DNA from: Gari tellinella
Taxonomy: Eukaryota; Mollusca; Bivalvia; Cardiida; Psammobiidae
Direction of reading: 5' to 3'
Assembly: GCA_922989275.2 (NCBI GenBank)
Contig: OV277871.1
Span: 26,360,693 to 26,424,692, forward strand
Length of the DNA: 64,000 nt
The notes under the pieces are model-generated. The model was not told the DNA's origin. It ran no database searches and saw only the letters and a program-made list of their open reading frames with translations. A program made the position numbers and the translations under genes. Shown here piece after piece: positions 18,540 through 28,748 of the stretch. Within the stretch, counting starts at the first letter, position 1. Each line of letters starts with the position of its first letter.

Positions 18540-19014
18540 AATACTAGAAGATTGTAGCTTAAAGCAGGCTGGAAGTAAAGCAGAATGTGCAACAAAGGGG
18601 AATTCTGCTTTAAAGTTAAAGTGGGATGTAAGTAAAGCAGAATGTGCATTAAAGGCCCATTCTGCTTCACTTTCCGCCTGCTTAAAGATGTCATATTCTA
18701 GACTGTAGAAGATGTGTCTAATGATACATATTCATGACTGTATAAATTGAAACTATTTTCTTCAGGATATGAATGAATTACATGTATTATCTATGGGTTT
18801 CCATTAATTTTAGTCTAGTCCATTTCTGACTTTTAAGGGTTGTTTTTTTCAATGTGCGGCATCAAGACAAACAGTGAAGACCCTGATGAGAGGGCTGCTT
18901 TTGGAGCCCTCTGATCTGGGTCTTCACTGTTTGTATAGCACTAGTGTACTATTCACATGTATACTGTTTGAAAAGGACGCCTAATAGCGGGACTAGTGTT
19001 CAAAGGGTTCACTT
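18540..19014. mobile_element. PAL-1 remnant followed by PAL-3 remnant
   Basis: 18553-18687: two nested GCAGAATGTGC hairpins. 18800-19008: PAL-3 body with intact core CAAACAGTGAAGACCCTGAT ... GGGTCTTCACTGTTTG and right end GGACTAGTGTTCAAAGGG. Confidence 0.7.
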
Positions 19015-19222
19015 ATTGTGATTTTGTCCTCAGTGCAACAGTTGTCATCAACTTCTATTCTAAAAATAGATGTTTTAAAATTTCTTTTCAAAAAGAGTCA
19101 GAGTAACAAACAGTTTGGATCCAGATGAGATGCCGCACAATGCAGCATCTCATCTGGATCCAAACTGTTTGCAATTTTTTCGGTAATCATGTGTTTGCCG
19201 TTAGCTTGTGGAGAGTTAAGGG
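19015..19222. mobile_element. PAL-4-like copy
   Basis: Core AACAGTTTGGATCCAGATGA ... CATCTGGATCCAAACTGTTT at 19110-19172, flanked by CAGTGCAACAGTTGTCATC and GGAGAGTTAA. Confidence 0.6.
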
Positions 19223-19446
19223 TAATGAGGGGATACCCCAGCTAGTTTTTTCCCTGTGTTTTGTAGTGGTTATAAATTGAAATATCTTGTGACATTACAA
19301 TACAGTAACAAACAATTTATTTTCGATTGTATTTTTGCCTGTTTTAAACTTTAGTGTTATCTTAGTGTTTTATCCCTTTCTAAACTGGAAACCAGTATTA
19401 TGTATAAATATGTTGCAAACAGTGTATACCCTGATCAGAGGACTCT

Positions 19447-20036
19447 TTAACCCATTACCCCATATCCTTTTACAAATTTTGAAGACAGGTGACCACTTAA
19501 AGCAGGTTGAAAGTAAAGCAGAATGCGCCTTAATTCGTATTCTGCTTTACTTTCAGCATGCTTTAAGCTACCATTCCCTACAAGATACAAATATTTCTTA
19601 TGATATATATGATGTACATACTTATCACTGTTTAAAGAGAAAATATTTTCTTAATTGAAGGAATAAATCAAAGGCGGTAGTAGTCCAGTGGTTAACACGT
19701 TGGACTACGATGCCAAGGGTCGTGAGTTCGATCCCCCGCCGGACCAGCGGTCTGACTAGGGGATTTTTTCTGAATCCCCGATGATGTACAGGAATGTTCT
19801 TGAGCAAGACATGTACCGCGAATTGCTCCTCTCCACCCAGGGGTTAAAATGGGTACCTGTGAAGGGTCTGAGCGGTACTGCGGCTGCAATATGCGCCTTA
19901 TGTTATCAGTGCTCAATAGTGTAGGCAAGATGGCTCAATGATCAGGGGGTAAATGTACAGTCGGCTGAGCGGTCATTCGGACTGAAAGTAGACTTTAACT
20001 GGTACTTTACTTTACTTTATGTGGCAATGGGTTTAA
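19447..20036. mobile_element. PAL-1 (reverse) interrupted by a SINE
   Basis: TTAACCCATTACCCCATATC at the left, dyad 19498-19566, and GGCAATGGGTTTAA at the right. The SINE interrupts the AT-rich right part. Confidence 0.75.
19673..20020 (+). mobile_element. tRNA-headed SINE of a second type
   Basis: GTAGTCCAGTGGTTAACACG (A-box region) and GTCGTGAGTTCGATCCCCC (B box) form a tRNA-like head. The body reads GAATTGCTCCTCTCCACCCA, GGGTACCTGTGAAGGG, and the tail is repeated ACTTT units. Clearly different from the SINE at 44724. Confidence 0.85.
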
Positions 20037-20337
20037 GGACCCTCTGATCAGGTTCTTCAATGTTTGTTTAGCATTTTATGTTTCTGAAATATTTTGTTAA
20101 AACACCATAAACCCTTATCATGCTATTAAGCCCGACTTGGCTTATATTTGCCAACAGATTGGATTCAAATTAGATGCTGAATAAGGCAGTTTCTGAGCTT
20201 ATATTTGCGTACAGATAGGGTCCAAATTAGATGCTAAATAACGCGGTATCTGATTTGAAGCCTAACTGTTTGCCACTCATCTTCAACCTTTTGTTAGTTT
20301 GAAATGCTTAAAAACTAATTTTATTAAGATGATCATT
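20037..20337. other. Repeat debris, no gene
   Basis: Scattered PAL-3/PAL-4 words (CTCTGATCAGGTTCTTCAAT; TTGCCAACAGATTGGATTC). Nothing coding seen. Confidence 0.4.
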
Positions 20338-20483
20338 TAAGCTACCATCTGTTAGAATATAGAAAATATTTTTTATGATACACAGTCATGCGGCTCATGC
20401 CTGTATAAAAAGAAAATATTTTCTTCAGTAGAGGAATAAATTAAAGGCATAAAAAGGCTTATTTATGGGGTAATTGGTCAAGT
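20338..20483. mobile_element. PAL-1 half copy
   Basis: TTAAGCTACCATCTGTTAG ... TTATGGGGTAATTGG: only one flank of the element, lacking the dyad. Confidence 0.65.
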
Positions 20484-20828
20484 GCCTCTAAGAGCTGCTT
20501 TACTGTTGTTGTTTACTGTGTTATATTAACAGTTCCTTATTTCTCAAATGCAAATAGTTTAACATTAAAGGAAATGGCTATCATAAATTCATAAAACATG
20601 TGAGACAGTGTTGACAATATGCCTCTTTCGGAGTCTTTCCCCACTTATCGAATTGTTGACAGTCAAAATGTGTTTATAACCCTTTCTCTCAATTTAGGTT
20701 GCTGCTATAAATTATATTAATGTTTGAAACACATGGTTGCTTAACACATTTCAAGTAGCGAGAGCCTGTTTCTAGTTTTCAAGACAGGTGACCACTAAAA
20801 ACAGGTTGAAAGTAAATCAGAATGGGCT

Positions 20829-21303
20829 TTAACCCATTAGCCCTAGCCTGTTTCTAGTTTTGAAAATAGATGACCACTTAACCCTTTCCCCCATAGAAGC
20901 GCCTTTTAGCACATTCAATTTATTCCTCCATTGATGAAAATAGTTCAAATTTACACGATCATGAACAAGTATTATAAGAAATAATTTCTATATCCTTGCA
21001 GATAATAGCTTAAAGCAGGCTGAAAGTAAAGCAGAATGCACCTAAGGTGCATTCTGCTTTACTTTCAACCTGCTTTAAGTGGTCACCTATATTCAAAACT
21101 AAAAACAGGCTATGGAGGAATGGGTTAAAGCAGGTTGACACATTCTTCTTTACATTCAGCCTGCTTTAAGCTGTCATCTATTAGGATATAGAAAATATTT
21201 CTTATGGTATAACTTTATGAAGGTATAACTTGGAACTATTTTCTTCAGCGGAGGAAATTAAATAAAAAGCATAAAAATGTGTATTTATGGGCTTATGGGT
21301 TAA
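20829..21303. mobile_element. PAL-1 outer copy (reverse) with PAL-1 nested in it
   Basis: Left TTAACCCATTAGCCCTAGCC ... GATGACCAC, then the nested copy, then AGCAGGTTGACACATTC ... CTTATGGGTTAA. The break lies exactly at the TTAA of GACCACTTAAAGCAGG. Confidence 0.85.
20878..21128. mobile_element. PAL-1 inner copy, complete
   Basis: TTAA at both edges; ends CCCTTTCCCCCATAG / CTATGGAGGAATGGG; dyad 21009-21079. Length 251 bp. Confidence 0.9.
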
Positions 21304-21359
21304 GCTTCCATCTGTCATGGCAGATATTATTTATAAGTGGCATAATTGGTGTATATAAG

Positions 21360-21552
21360 CAGGGCTCCAGATAAGGGGGGTATTCCAAAAAATAAAATCT
21401 TTATTTGTGCTTTTAACCCTATGGTGTCACTACTCATTAGAATCGTCTCTTCGAGACGGTTCTAATGAGTAGTAACACCATAGGATTTGTTGCTGAAATA
21501 AGAGAGAAAATGCATGATTTGTTTGGTTTACTCCCTCTTATCTGGAGCCCTG
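21360..21552. mobile_element. PAL-2, complete
   Basis: CAGGGCTCCAGATAAGGGG ... TTATCTGGAGCCCTG, target duplication TATAAG (21354-21359 and 21553-21558). Central dyad with loop TCTCTTCGAGA. Confidence 0.92.
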
Positions 21553-21654
21553 TATAAGTGTTCAAAGAGTTAAAGGTACATGATTGTATTGTTGATAAAG
21601 TTGTTCAGTAGGAACAGAATGATACATGTACATGTTCACTGTTTTGGGGTTTTC

Positions 21655-21717
21655 CCCTCAAAGGAAGAAGAGGAAACCTGACACTGATATGGCGAGGAAT
21701 ACATCCCGTTTTTAACC
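21655..21717 (+). other. Exon-like open segment, unrecognised
   Basis: After a pyrimidine-rich TTTTGGGGTTTTCCCCTCAAAG the frame reads RKKRKPDTDMARNTSRF then stop. The basic run resembles a nuclear localisation signal. No upstream exon could be tied to it; may be chance. Confidence 0.15.
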
Positions 21718-21825
21718 CATTACATCATAAACATGCCTTTGATTTGTTCCTACACTGAAAAAAATAGTTCCACTTTATACATTCATGAATATGTATCATC
21801 AAATACAGTTTCTATATTCTATGCA
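21715..21825. mobile_element. PAL-1 left-end fragment
   Basis: TTAACCCATTACATCATAAAC ... GTTTCTATATTCTA; truncated before the dyad. Confidence 0.7.
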
Positions 21826-22088
21826 CTTCTTCGCAACAGATGAATTAACCGAATCCATCTTCCATTATCTCAACTCCTCATATATCCCTCATCTTTCATC
21901 GCCGCTATATGACCCAATTTGTGTTGCTGTGCCTTAAAACCCAACTCATCCATCCATCCATCTATTTAGCAGCCATGCATGGGTCAACACTGTTTGTTAT
22001 TTCGCACTATGTTGCAAAAAATACCCTAAATAGATAAAATAGGCTAGACCTAATTGGAAACTTGAATAATCCATTTGAAGTTTCGGGG

Positions 22089-22312
22089 TTAACCCTTTCC
22101 CACATAGCCTGTTTCTAGTACTGAATACCACTTAAAGCAGGTTGAAAGTAAAGCAGAATGCGCTTTAGGCCTGCTTTAAGCTATCATCTGCTAGAATATA
22201 GAAAATATTTCTTTATGATACATAATTATGACTGTATAAATTGGAACTATTTTCTTCAGTGGAGGAATAAACTTATTGCGCTAAAAGGCGCTTCTATGTG
22301 GTAAAGGGTTAA
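22089..22312. mobile_element. PAL-1 (reverse), one dyad arm shortened
   Basis: TTAACCCTTTCCCACATAGCC ... GTGGTAAAGGGTTAA with TTAA at 22089 and 22309. Confidence 0.85.
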
Positions 22313-22319
22313 ACAGTGA

Positions 22320-22475
22320 TTAACCTTTTTACATGCTGGGTAATTTTTATAATCTGCAGCAATTGTTGTCTGCTATTATTGTAAAAAACCAGAATGTTCA
22401 AAATTTCTTTTTAAAAGAGGGTCAAAGTCTCAAAATAGTTTGGATCCTGATGAGATGAAAGTTATAGAAAACTAA
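22320..22475. mobile_element. PAL-4 left-half fragment
   Basis: TTAACCTTTTTACATGCTGGG ... TAGTTTGGATCCTGATGAG; stops at the dyad centre. Confidence 0.65.
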
Positions 22476-22689
22476 TAATTCACTATCTATCCCCATTTAG
22501 ATTTTAACTCTTATACCGGTAATATATGTATGTTCCTTAGTAAGAAAAGGTATATGAAGGCCACTGGGGGTTTCCCTCTCATCCGGGGGACCATTTTAAG
22601 TGAAGGTCACTTGTATTCAAGTTTTAACCTTCTGCATATTGCGTAGGTGTATATTGATGACTTTAGAAGTTTAAATATGTACTTCCTCT

Positions 22690-23193
22690 TTAACCCCTTA
22701 CCCCATAAATTCAGTTTCTAATTTTGAATACAGATTACCACTTAAAGCAGGTTGAAAGTAAAGCAGAATGTGCCTTTAAAGCACATTCTGCTTTACTTTC
22801 AGCCTGCTTTAAGCTTCCCTCTGCTATGATGTAGATAATATTTCTTATGGCACATGTTTATGACTGTATAAATTCAGGGCTGCAATTTCTCCGGATTTTT
22901 CCTAAATCTTTGGATTTTTTCCCTAGCAGATGGTAGCTTAAAACAGGCTGAAAGTAAAGCAGAATGCGCCTTAAGGCGCATTCTGCTTTTCTTTCAACCT
23001 GTTTTAAGCAGTCATGTGTCATCAAAACAAGAAACAGGCTATGGGGTAAAGGTATGATTAGTAAAATTGCGTCTGAAAAAATGAAAATTTGAAATCTTAG
23101 AATTTTTATTATCAAATTATGGCAGCCTTGTAAATTGGAACTATTTTCTTCAGTTGAGGAATTAACTAAAAGGCGCTTCTATGTGGTAAAGGG
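22690..23193. mobile_element. PAL-1 (reverse) interrupted by PAL-6
   Basis: Left TTTAACCCCTTACCCCATAA with dyad 22742-22813; right part TAAATTGGAACTATTTTC ... GTGGTAAAGGG. The uninterrupted consensus reads GTATAAATTGGAAC, so the break is exact. Confidence 0.8.
22875..23130. mobile_element. PAL-6 hAT-like MITE nested in PAL-1, itself carrying PAL-1 sequence
   Basis: Ends CAGGGCTGCAATTTCTCCGG / TTATGGCAGCCTTG; target duplication TAAATT (22869-22874 and 23131-23136). Inside, 22925-23050 is a PAL-1 centre with a full dyad. Confidence 0.9.
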
Positions 23194-23194
23194 A

Positions 23195-23375
23195 AGTTAA
23201 CTAAACTTAAAGCAAATGCAATGCAATTAATCAAATTCATTTAAACAATTAACTAAAACCTGACTGGCAAACAGTTTGATCTGGTTGCAAACTATTTGCA
23301 AGAGACAAAGTCAATTTAGAAAAAGTTCCCTTATTGGGAAATAATAACATCTTCTCCACTGTATCCCGAGTAGGA
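23195..23375. mobile_element. PAL-5 remnant
   Basis: GGCAAACAGTTTGATCTGG ... TTATTGGGAAATAATAACATC then TTCTCCACTGTA: intact right end, decayed core. Confidence 0.6.
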
Positions 23376-23400
23376 TGTTTTCATGAAATATGTGTCATTA

Positions 23401-23652
23401 TTAACCCTTTCCCCCCATAGAAGCGCCTTTTAGCACATTAATTTTATTCCTTCACTGATGAAAATAGTTCCAATTTATACAGTCATAAATATGTATCATA
23501 CAAAATATTTTCTATATTCTAGCAGATGATAGCTTAACGCAGGCTGAAAGTAAAGCAGAATGCGCTTAAGGCACTTTCTGCTTTACTTTCAACCTGCTTT
23601 AAGAGGACACCTATATCCAATACTAGAAACAGGCTATGTGGGAAAGGGTTAA
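23401..23652. mobile_element. PAL-1, complete
   Basis: TTAA at 23401 and 23649, ends CCCTTTCCCCCCATAG / CTATGTGGGAAAGGG, dyad about 23534-23602. Confidence 0.9.
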
Positions 23653-23662
23653 AGCAGATATC

Positions 23663-23934
23663 TTAACCCTATACCCTTTACTCCAAATCCTGTTTCTAGT
23701 TTTTAAAATAGGTGATCACTTTCAGCAGGTTGAAAGTAAAGCAGAATGTACCTTAAGGCACATTCTGCTTTACTTTCAGCCTGCTTTAAGCTACCAAATG
23801 CTAATAGATTATAGAAACAATTTCTTATTATATTGTATTCATGACTGTTTATTTTGGAGCAATTTTCTTCAGTGGAGGAATAAATTAAAGGTGTAAAATT
23901 GTGTATCTATGGAGTAATAGGTTATAACCAGTAT
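23663..23934. mobile_element. PAL-1 (reverse), complete or nearly so
   Basis: TTAACCCTATACCCTTTACTCC ... GGAGTAATAGGTTA; dyad 23723-23792. Starts 11 bp after the preceding copy ends. Confidence 0.82.
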
Positions 23935-23959
23935 AATACTTAACATTTACCTCTTTGAA

Positions 23960-24130
23960 TGTTTTGTAATGTTTTGTTTGTAACAATAATAATTTTTATC
24001 ATAGATTTGCTTCTGTTCTAAAAATTCAGAGCGTCAAACAGTTTGATGAGATGCCTAATTATACAGCATCTCATCAGGATCCAAAGTGTTTCCAAGTTTA
24101 TCATGACTTTGCTAGCCACATCTTGTCACT
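23960..24130. mobile_element. PAL-4-like fragment
   Basis: Core CAAACAGTTTGATGAGATGC / GCATCTCATCAGGATCCAAA at 24036-24088. Confidence 0.55.
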
Positions 24131-24177
24131 CCTGGATTAGCCAATGTATAGATCCATGTAGTATTTGCATATACATG

Positions 24178-24359
24178 CAGGGCTCCAGATAAGAGGGGTA
24201 TTTCAAAAACTAAAATCTTTATTTCTGCTTTAAACCCTATCGTGTCACTACTCATTAGAATCGTCTCTTTGAGACAATTCTAATGAGTTGTGACACCAAA
24301 GGATTTGATTCTTAAAATGATAGATTTGTGCAGTTAACTCTCTCTTATCTGGAGCCCTG
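24178..24359. mobile_element. PAL-2, complete
   Basis: CAGGGCTCCAGATAAGAGG ... TTATCTGGAGCCCTG; target duplication TACATG (24172-24177 and 24360-24365). Confidence 0.92.
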
Positions 24360-24639
24360 TACATGTAGCTAGGTTATCATGGTTACTACACTAGCATGCT
24401 AAGAGTTATTATTTGATACATGTTATGATGTATCTTCATGTAGCTACATCCCATATAAACCTTAGTTTGATCTTATCACAGCCGTTAAAATATTTTCGGT
24501 ATAACACATCTGGTCCAACAATTGTGAAAATAATAGATTTACCAGTACTATAGATATAAATATAGATAGAGTTTGTAAATACATGTATGTAAAATAACCC
24601 ATAGCCAGTCAGACCACTAAAAAGCAGATTAAAAGAATG

Positions 24640-24870
24640 AGCTTTATGTGTTTGGATCACAGTAAGAATCTGGATGAGACGATTCATCATGTGGCGGCTC
24701 ATCTGGATCCAAACTGTTTGCAAAGGTCACTCTTGATTTTCCTGCAAGCATGCAAAATAATTAATTGACTCTCAGCATATGAAAGTGATGAAACCATGAT
24801 TAACGTTTGCAAACAATTTGTATCCTGATTAGACAGTGTGCAAAGTTAGCATCTCATCAGGATCCAAACT
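24640..24870. repeat. Two PAL-4-type hairpin cores in tandem
   Basis: 24665-24724 ends GGATCCAAACTGTTTGCAAAGG, and 24806-24873 runs GTTTGCAAACAATTTGTATCC to GGATCCAAACTATTTTA. The flanks are too decayed to place the ends. Confidence 0.5.
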
Positions 24871-24984
24871 ATTTTACACTGATTCTGTTAGGAAAAGAAA
24901 TACAGAAAAGAAGCAACTTATTGTCAATGAAAAAACTACCAAGCCTGCAAAGAGTTAAGGAAAGATTATTTACATCAACACGTA

Positions 24985-25230
24985 CAGTGGAGAAAACGTT
25001 ATCCTTTCCCAATAAACGCGTTTACGCTAAAACTATTATTGGCGGTGCAAACAGTTTGGAGCCAGATCAGACGCCGGGTTACCCAGCGTCTGATCAGGCT
25101 CCAAAATGTTTGCCACTCAGATTAAAATAAATGGTCAGGGGTGTCAATAATTTGTCATTGTCTAAGTTTTATTGATATGCGTTTGCGTACGTTTGCGTTT
25201 AAACGGGAAAGAATAACATTGTCTCCACTG
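24985..25230. mobile_element. PAL-5, complete
   Basis: CAGTGGAGAAAACGTTATCC ... GGGAAAGAATAACATTGTCT then CCACTG, with TA outside both ends. Core GTTTGGAGCCAGATCAGACG / CGTCTGATCAGGCTCCAAAA. Confidence 0.9.
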
Positions 25231-25359
25231 TAGTATGATTCCATGGGGCTTTCCCAGTCATATGTTTGTGGATGAAGGCACATGACCTTAGCTGAAATAT
25301 GAGAGCTTGAAGTTAATAAGTTAGTTTCAAACAGTTGTGTTTGGTTACATCTGACTCGT

Positions 25360-25775
25360 TACCCAATAAATGCACCAATAAATACACCTTTTTACACCTT
25401 TAATTAATTAATTATTCTTCACTGAAGAAAATATTTTCACTTTATGCAGACATGAATATGCATCTTAGGAAATATTTTATTTATCGTAGCAGATGTTAGC
25501 TTAACGATAACCCTTTACTCATGATAGCCTGTTTCTAGTATGTAACAAAGATAACCACTTAAAGCAGGTTGAAAGTAAAGCAGGATGTGCCTTAAGGCGC
25601 ATTCTGCTTTACTTTCATCCTGCTTTCAGCTACCATTTACTAGGATGTAAAAAATACTTCTTATGAATCATATTCATGACTGAAAACTTTGGAACTTTTT
25701 TCTTCAGTTGAGGTATAAATTTGAAGGTGTAAAATTGTGTATCTATGATGTAATCTATGGAGTAATGGGTTAATA
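25360..25775. mobile_element. PAL-1 left fragment plus PAL-1 (reverse) copy
   Basis: 25365-25504 is a left half running to GATGTTAGCTTAA. 25513-25772 is a reverse copy with dyad 25557-25627 and end GGAGTAATGGGTTAA. The junction at AGCTTAA suggests nesting. Confidence 0.7.
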
Positions 25776-25984
25776 TTCAGCAAGTAAAGGGTTAAAGAAA
25801 ACAGTCAAGAATAGAACTATTGTTCCCCTGACTAAGGAGGAAGTAAAATGATTTTTTTAACCCTCACATCCTCAACAAGTTGTAGTCTTTAAAATAATAA
25901 GTGTTCATTTAAACAGACTGTGTCTTCTTAAAAAAAGAATATTTTTATTTGAAAATTACTTTTTTCTCCTTTCATATGGAAGTA

Positions 25985-26500
25985 CTGTGAATAAGAGTTT
26001 CAACCAGTGTTGACCCAGATGAGATGCTGACTTTCCTGGCATCTCTCTCAGCCAAATCTTAGTTGTTTTCGAAAATCATTAATATTCACTATTATAACAT
26101 GAGAAGGGTTTAGTTGTAGCGATTTTAGTACATTGTGTAGTATTATATATCACAATGTGTAAATCATCTAAATGTCTCATTGTTATAAAAACCCTTAATT
26201 TGCTCCACTAGTTATTAGTTCAAAATAATGGAGGTACTCACTACTGTGAATCAGAGTTTCAAACAGTGTTGACCCAGATGAGATGCTGACTTTCCTGGCA
26301 TCTCAGCCAAATCTTAGTTGTTTTAGAAAATCATTTATATTCACTATTATAACATGAGAAGTGTTTAGTTGTAGCGATTTTAGTACATTGTGTAGTATTA
26401 TATATCACAATGTGTAAATCATCTAAATGTCTCATTGTTAAAAACCCTTTGCTCCAGTAACGTACCATTAGTGCAAAATAACGCAATTAATATAAACCAC
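25985..26500 (+). repeat. 259-bp tandem duplication
   Basis: CTGTGAAT.AGAGTTTCAA recurs at 25985 and 26244. The two units agree over CAGTGTTGACCCAGATGAGA, AGTTGTAGCGATTTTAGTAC and TCATCTAAATGTCTCATTG, differing by small indels and substitutions. Contains a degenerate PAL-4-like word. Confidence 0.93.
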
Positions 26501-26542
26501 CTATTTCTAACTGTTATATAGCTGGTGTGGGTACCTTTGTGT

Positions 26543-26754
26543 TTAACTCTTTCAACACCTGTTTAAAATATACTTGCATACAGTGTAGACCCAGATCAGA
26601 GGGCTCCTGATCAGGGTCTACACTGTTTGCTAATCTAGAGCTGTATTTATTCAAATATCCAGAATTCTAAGTAGACTGGTTCATGTTTTCACTAAAATGA
26701 TCTACAAGGGAACAAAATAACCCACAAGAGTCACTGAGTGTTGAAAGAGTTTAA
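26543..26754. mobile_element. PAL-7, TTAA-flanked palindromic MITE
   Basis: TTAACTCTTTCAACACCTG / CTGAGTGTTGAAAGAGTTTAA. Core GTGTAGACCCAGATCAGAGG / CCTGATCAGGGTCTACACTG, as in PAL-3, but the ends differ. Confidence 0.8.
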
Positions 26755-27010
26755 GTCCTCACTACCCAGACTCTTCAAATTTTCTACATTAGAGACAGTT
26801 AAAATAACGACTCTTGAGTGGTTAAAAAAAATAACTGTCCCCATATTACTGAAATACTGTTTAAAAGACAACTCCAAAAACTATCAAAATTATTACAAAA
26901 ACAGCAGGCCCATGATCAGAAGGTTCCTTCAGGAGCCCTCTGATCTGGGTCTACTTTGTTTGCAAATGATGCATATACTTATTTCACCCACAGTAATTTA
27001 GCTTAGAGGT
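26755..27010. repeat. PAL-3-type core in otherwise unannotated sequence
   Basis: GGCCCATGATCAGAAGGTTC / CCCTCTGATCTGGGTCTAC near 26907-26960. The 87-codon frame across it is not credible as a gene. Confidence 0.5.
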
Positions 27011-27140
27011 TTAGGCATGATAAATTGTTGTTACTTAACCCATTACTCCTTTATAGGTATGCCACATGCACCTCTTTTTAAGCATTGATAATATTATATT
27101 CATCCATTTTTTGGAGAAAAAAAAGTTTCACTTTTACACA

Positions 27141-27675
27141 TTAAAGAGGCTCGCAACCGGATCAAGCATTAAAAATAGTAAATTGTAAATATATGTCAAA
27201 TGCTGATATATAAATGGGTAAATTTAGTTTAGGATAATAAATTCTGTTAAAAAATGCATTTCCAAAAACAAAAAAAGAAGAGGCTCTGGTGGGATTCGAA
27301 CCCGTGACCATCCATGCGGAGACAAAAATGAAAAATGAGGCATCGCCTTTACGCCCTTGGCTACGGACGCTCTCTATATATATGGTAGCGAATTAACGTA
27401 CTTAAATGATAGCTATTAATAGAACATTATTCGGCTCGGGTTTATGTCTGACCCCGTGTAGAGAAGCAACAACAACAACTATACCGTTAGCTAACGCTAT
27501 GGAAAAACGATGGAAAATATCTAAAAAACTAAGATTCGGTGACGATTCTTGAGACGTTTTTTGGACTGATCATATTTTTTTAATGTCAAAAGCCAAATAA
27601 TGCCACAAATTTGCTTTTATTTGAGTATTTTATTTTATTTTGACAAGAACACCATCCGGTTGCGAGTCCCTTTAA
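27141..27675. mobile_element. TTAA-flanked element with a tRNA-like core
   Basis: TTAA then AGAGGCTCGCAACCGGAT at the left; ATCCGGTTGCGAGTCCCT then TTAA at the right. No transposase frame. Confidence 0.85.
27282..27372 (-). repeat. tRNA-like segment inside the TTAA element
   Basis: On the minus strand: AGCGTCCGTAGCCAAGGGCG (A-box-like), then GGTCACGGGTTCGAATCCCA (B box) and CCAGAGCC. An expanded variable or anticodon region makes a functional tRNA doubtful. Confidence 0.6.
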
Positions 27676-27699
27676 ATTACAAATATGCACAGTAAAAAT

Positions 27700-27805
27700 A
27701 TTGTCCTATATCCAAGCAAATTTAAGCTTAATGCAGGCTGGAAGTAAAGCAGAATGTGCCTTAAGGTGGTCACCTGTCTTTAAAACTTAAACTATGGGGT
27801 AAGGG
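27700..27805. mobile_element. PAL-1 fragment
   Basis: TTAATGCAGGCTGGAAGTAAAG ... GGTGGTCACCTGTCTT; one dyad arm missing. Confidence 0.6.
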
Positions 27806-27809
27806 CCCC

Positions 27810-28096
27810 CGGGTTAAAACGCTGGATTTAACTGGAACCTTATCTTAAAAGATTAGAACCATGTTCATTTCAAAGTTTAGATTGAGGATAAAAATAGGAG
27901 ATTGTTTTCCTTAGTGGCACATGTTGTTGTCTTGGTTGCATTGAAACAACTGTTTTCACTGTGCATGCAGGGTAATATTGGACACCTGGAAAGATTGCAT
28001 AAATCTACTTGTAGTGCTTTGGATTTAAAATATTTCAAACATCCATGGGCTGAGGCTGAATGAATCGGAGTCTCAGAAGGTATTATAAGGGGAGTA
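27810..28096. other. Unannotated stretch
   Basis: No gene or repeat recognised. Confidence 0.4.
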
Positions 28097-28503
28097 TACA
28101 GTTGAAACCTGATCGATACTTTGAACTTACAGTTAAAATGTGACTTAGCCAGGTTTTTAACTTTGTCATACTGGAATGTTTGACTTAACCCATTACACCA
28201 TAAACACTCCTTTTTAGGCCTTTTGATTTACTCCTCCACTAAATGAAATAAATTCAAATTCACATGTATTGTAAGAAATATTTTCCATATTATAGCAGAT
28301 TGTTGATTAAAGCAGGCTGAAAGTAAAGCAGAATGTGCCTTCAGGCACATTCTGCTTTACTTTCAACCTGCTTTAAGTGATCACTTGTTTTCAGAACTTA
28401 CAAATAGGCTAGAGGGTAATGGGTAAAGCGAGATCATGTTATCGGAATTAAACTTATAAAATAGTGGTAACAATTAATAATTGATTAAAGCGAGTTTGAT
28501 GTA
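28097..28503. mobile_element. TA-flanked element (ACAGTTGAAAC type) with PAL-1 nested in it
   Basis: Left TACAGTTGAAACCTGATCG and right AAAGCGAGTTTGATGTA; same family as 30790-31541. Ends are diverged. Confidence 0.55.
28185..28427. mobile_element. PAL-1
   Basis: TTAACCCATTACACCATAAAC ... GAGGGTAATGGG. Dyad 28312-28377 with a TCA centre in place of TTAA. Confidence 0.85.
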
Positions 28504-28539
28504 TTGAGTTAAGCCTGTAATTAAATGCTTCAAGTCTCC

Positions 28540-28695
28540 ATCAATTGCTGTGTTATGACTACTCTAAATTAATAGTAATAAGAATCATCTCTTCAAGACG
28601 ATTCAAATGAGTAGTCACAACATAGGATTTGGTGGAGACACAAGGAGAAAATGTTGAAAATATTTAGTGTACTATTTCTTATCTAAAGTCCTTAA
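28540..28695. mobile_element. PAL-2, degraded
   Basis: AATAAGAATCATCTCTTCAAG / GACGATTCAAATGAGTAG and TTCTTATCTAAAGTCC. Left terminus lost. Confidence 0.65.
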
Positions 28696-28748
28696 TCCTT
28701 TCCTTCATAGCCAAATATACAAATCACTTATATCCTTTAAACTATGTT

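Noticed and set aside
24960..25230. CRISPR-like array from the many regularly similar hairpins
   Set aside because: Eukaryotic context, no uniform spacer lengths, and each hairpin lies in its own TTAA-, TA- or CAG-bounded element.
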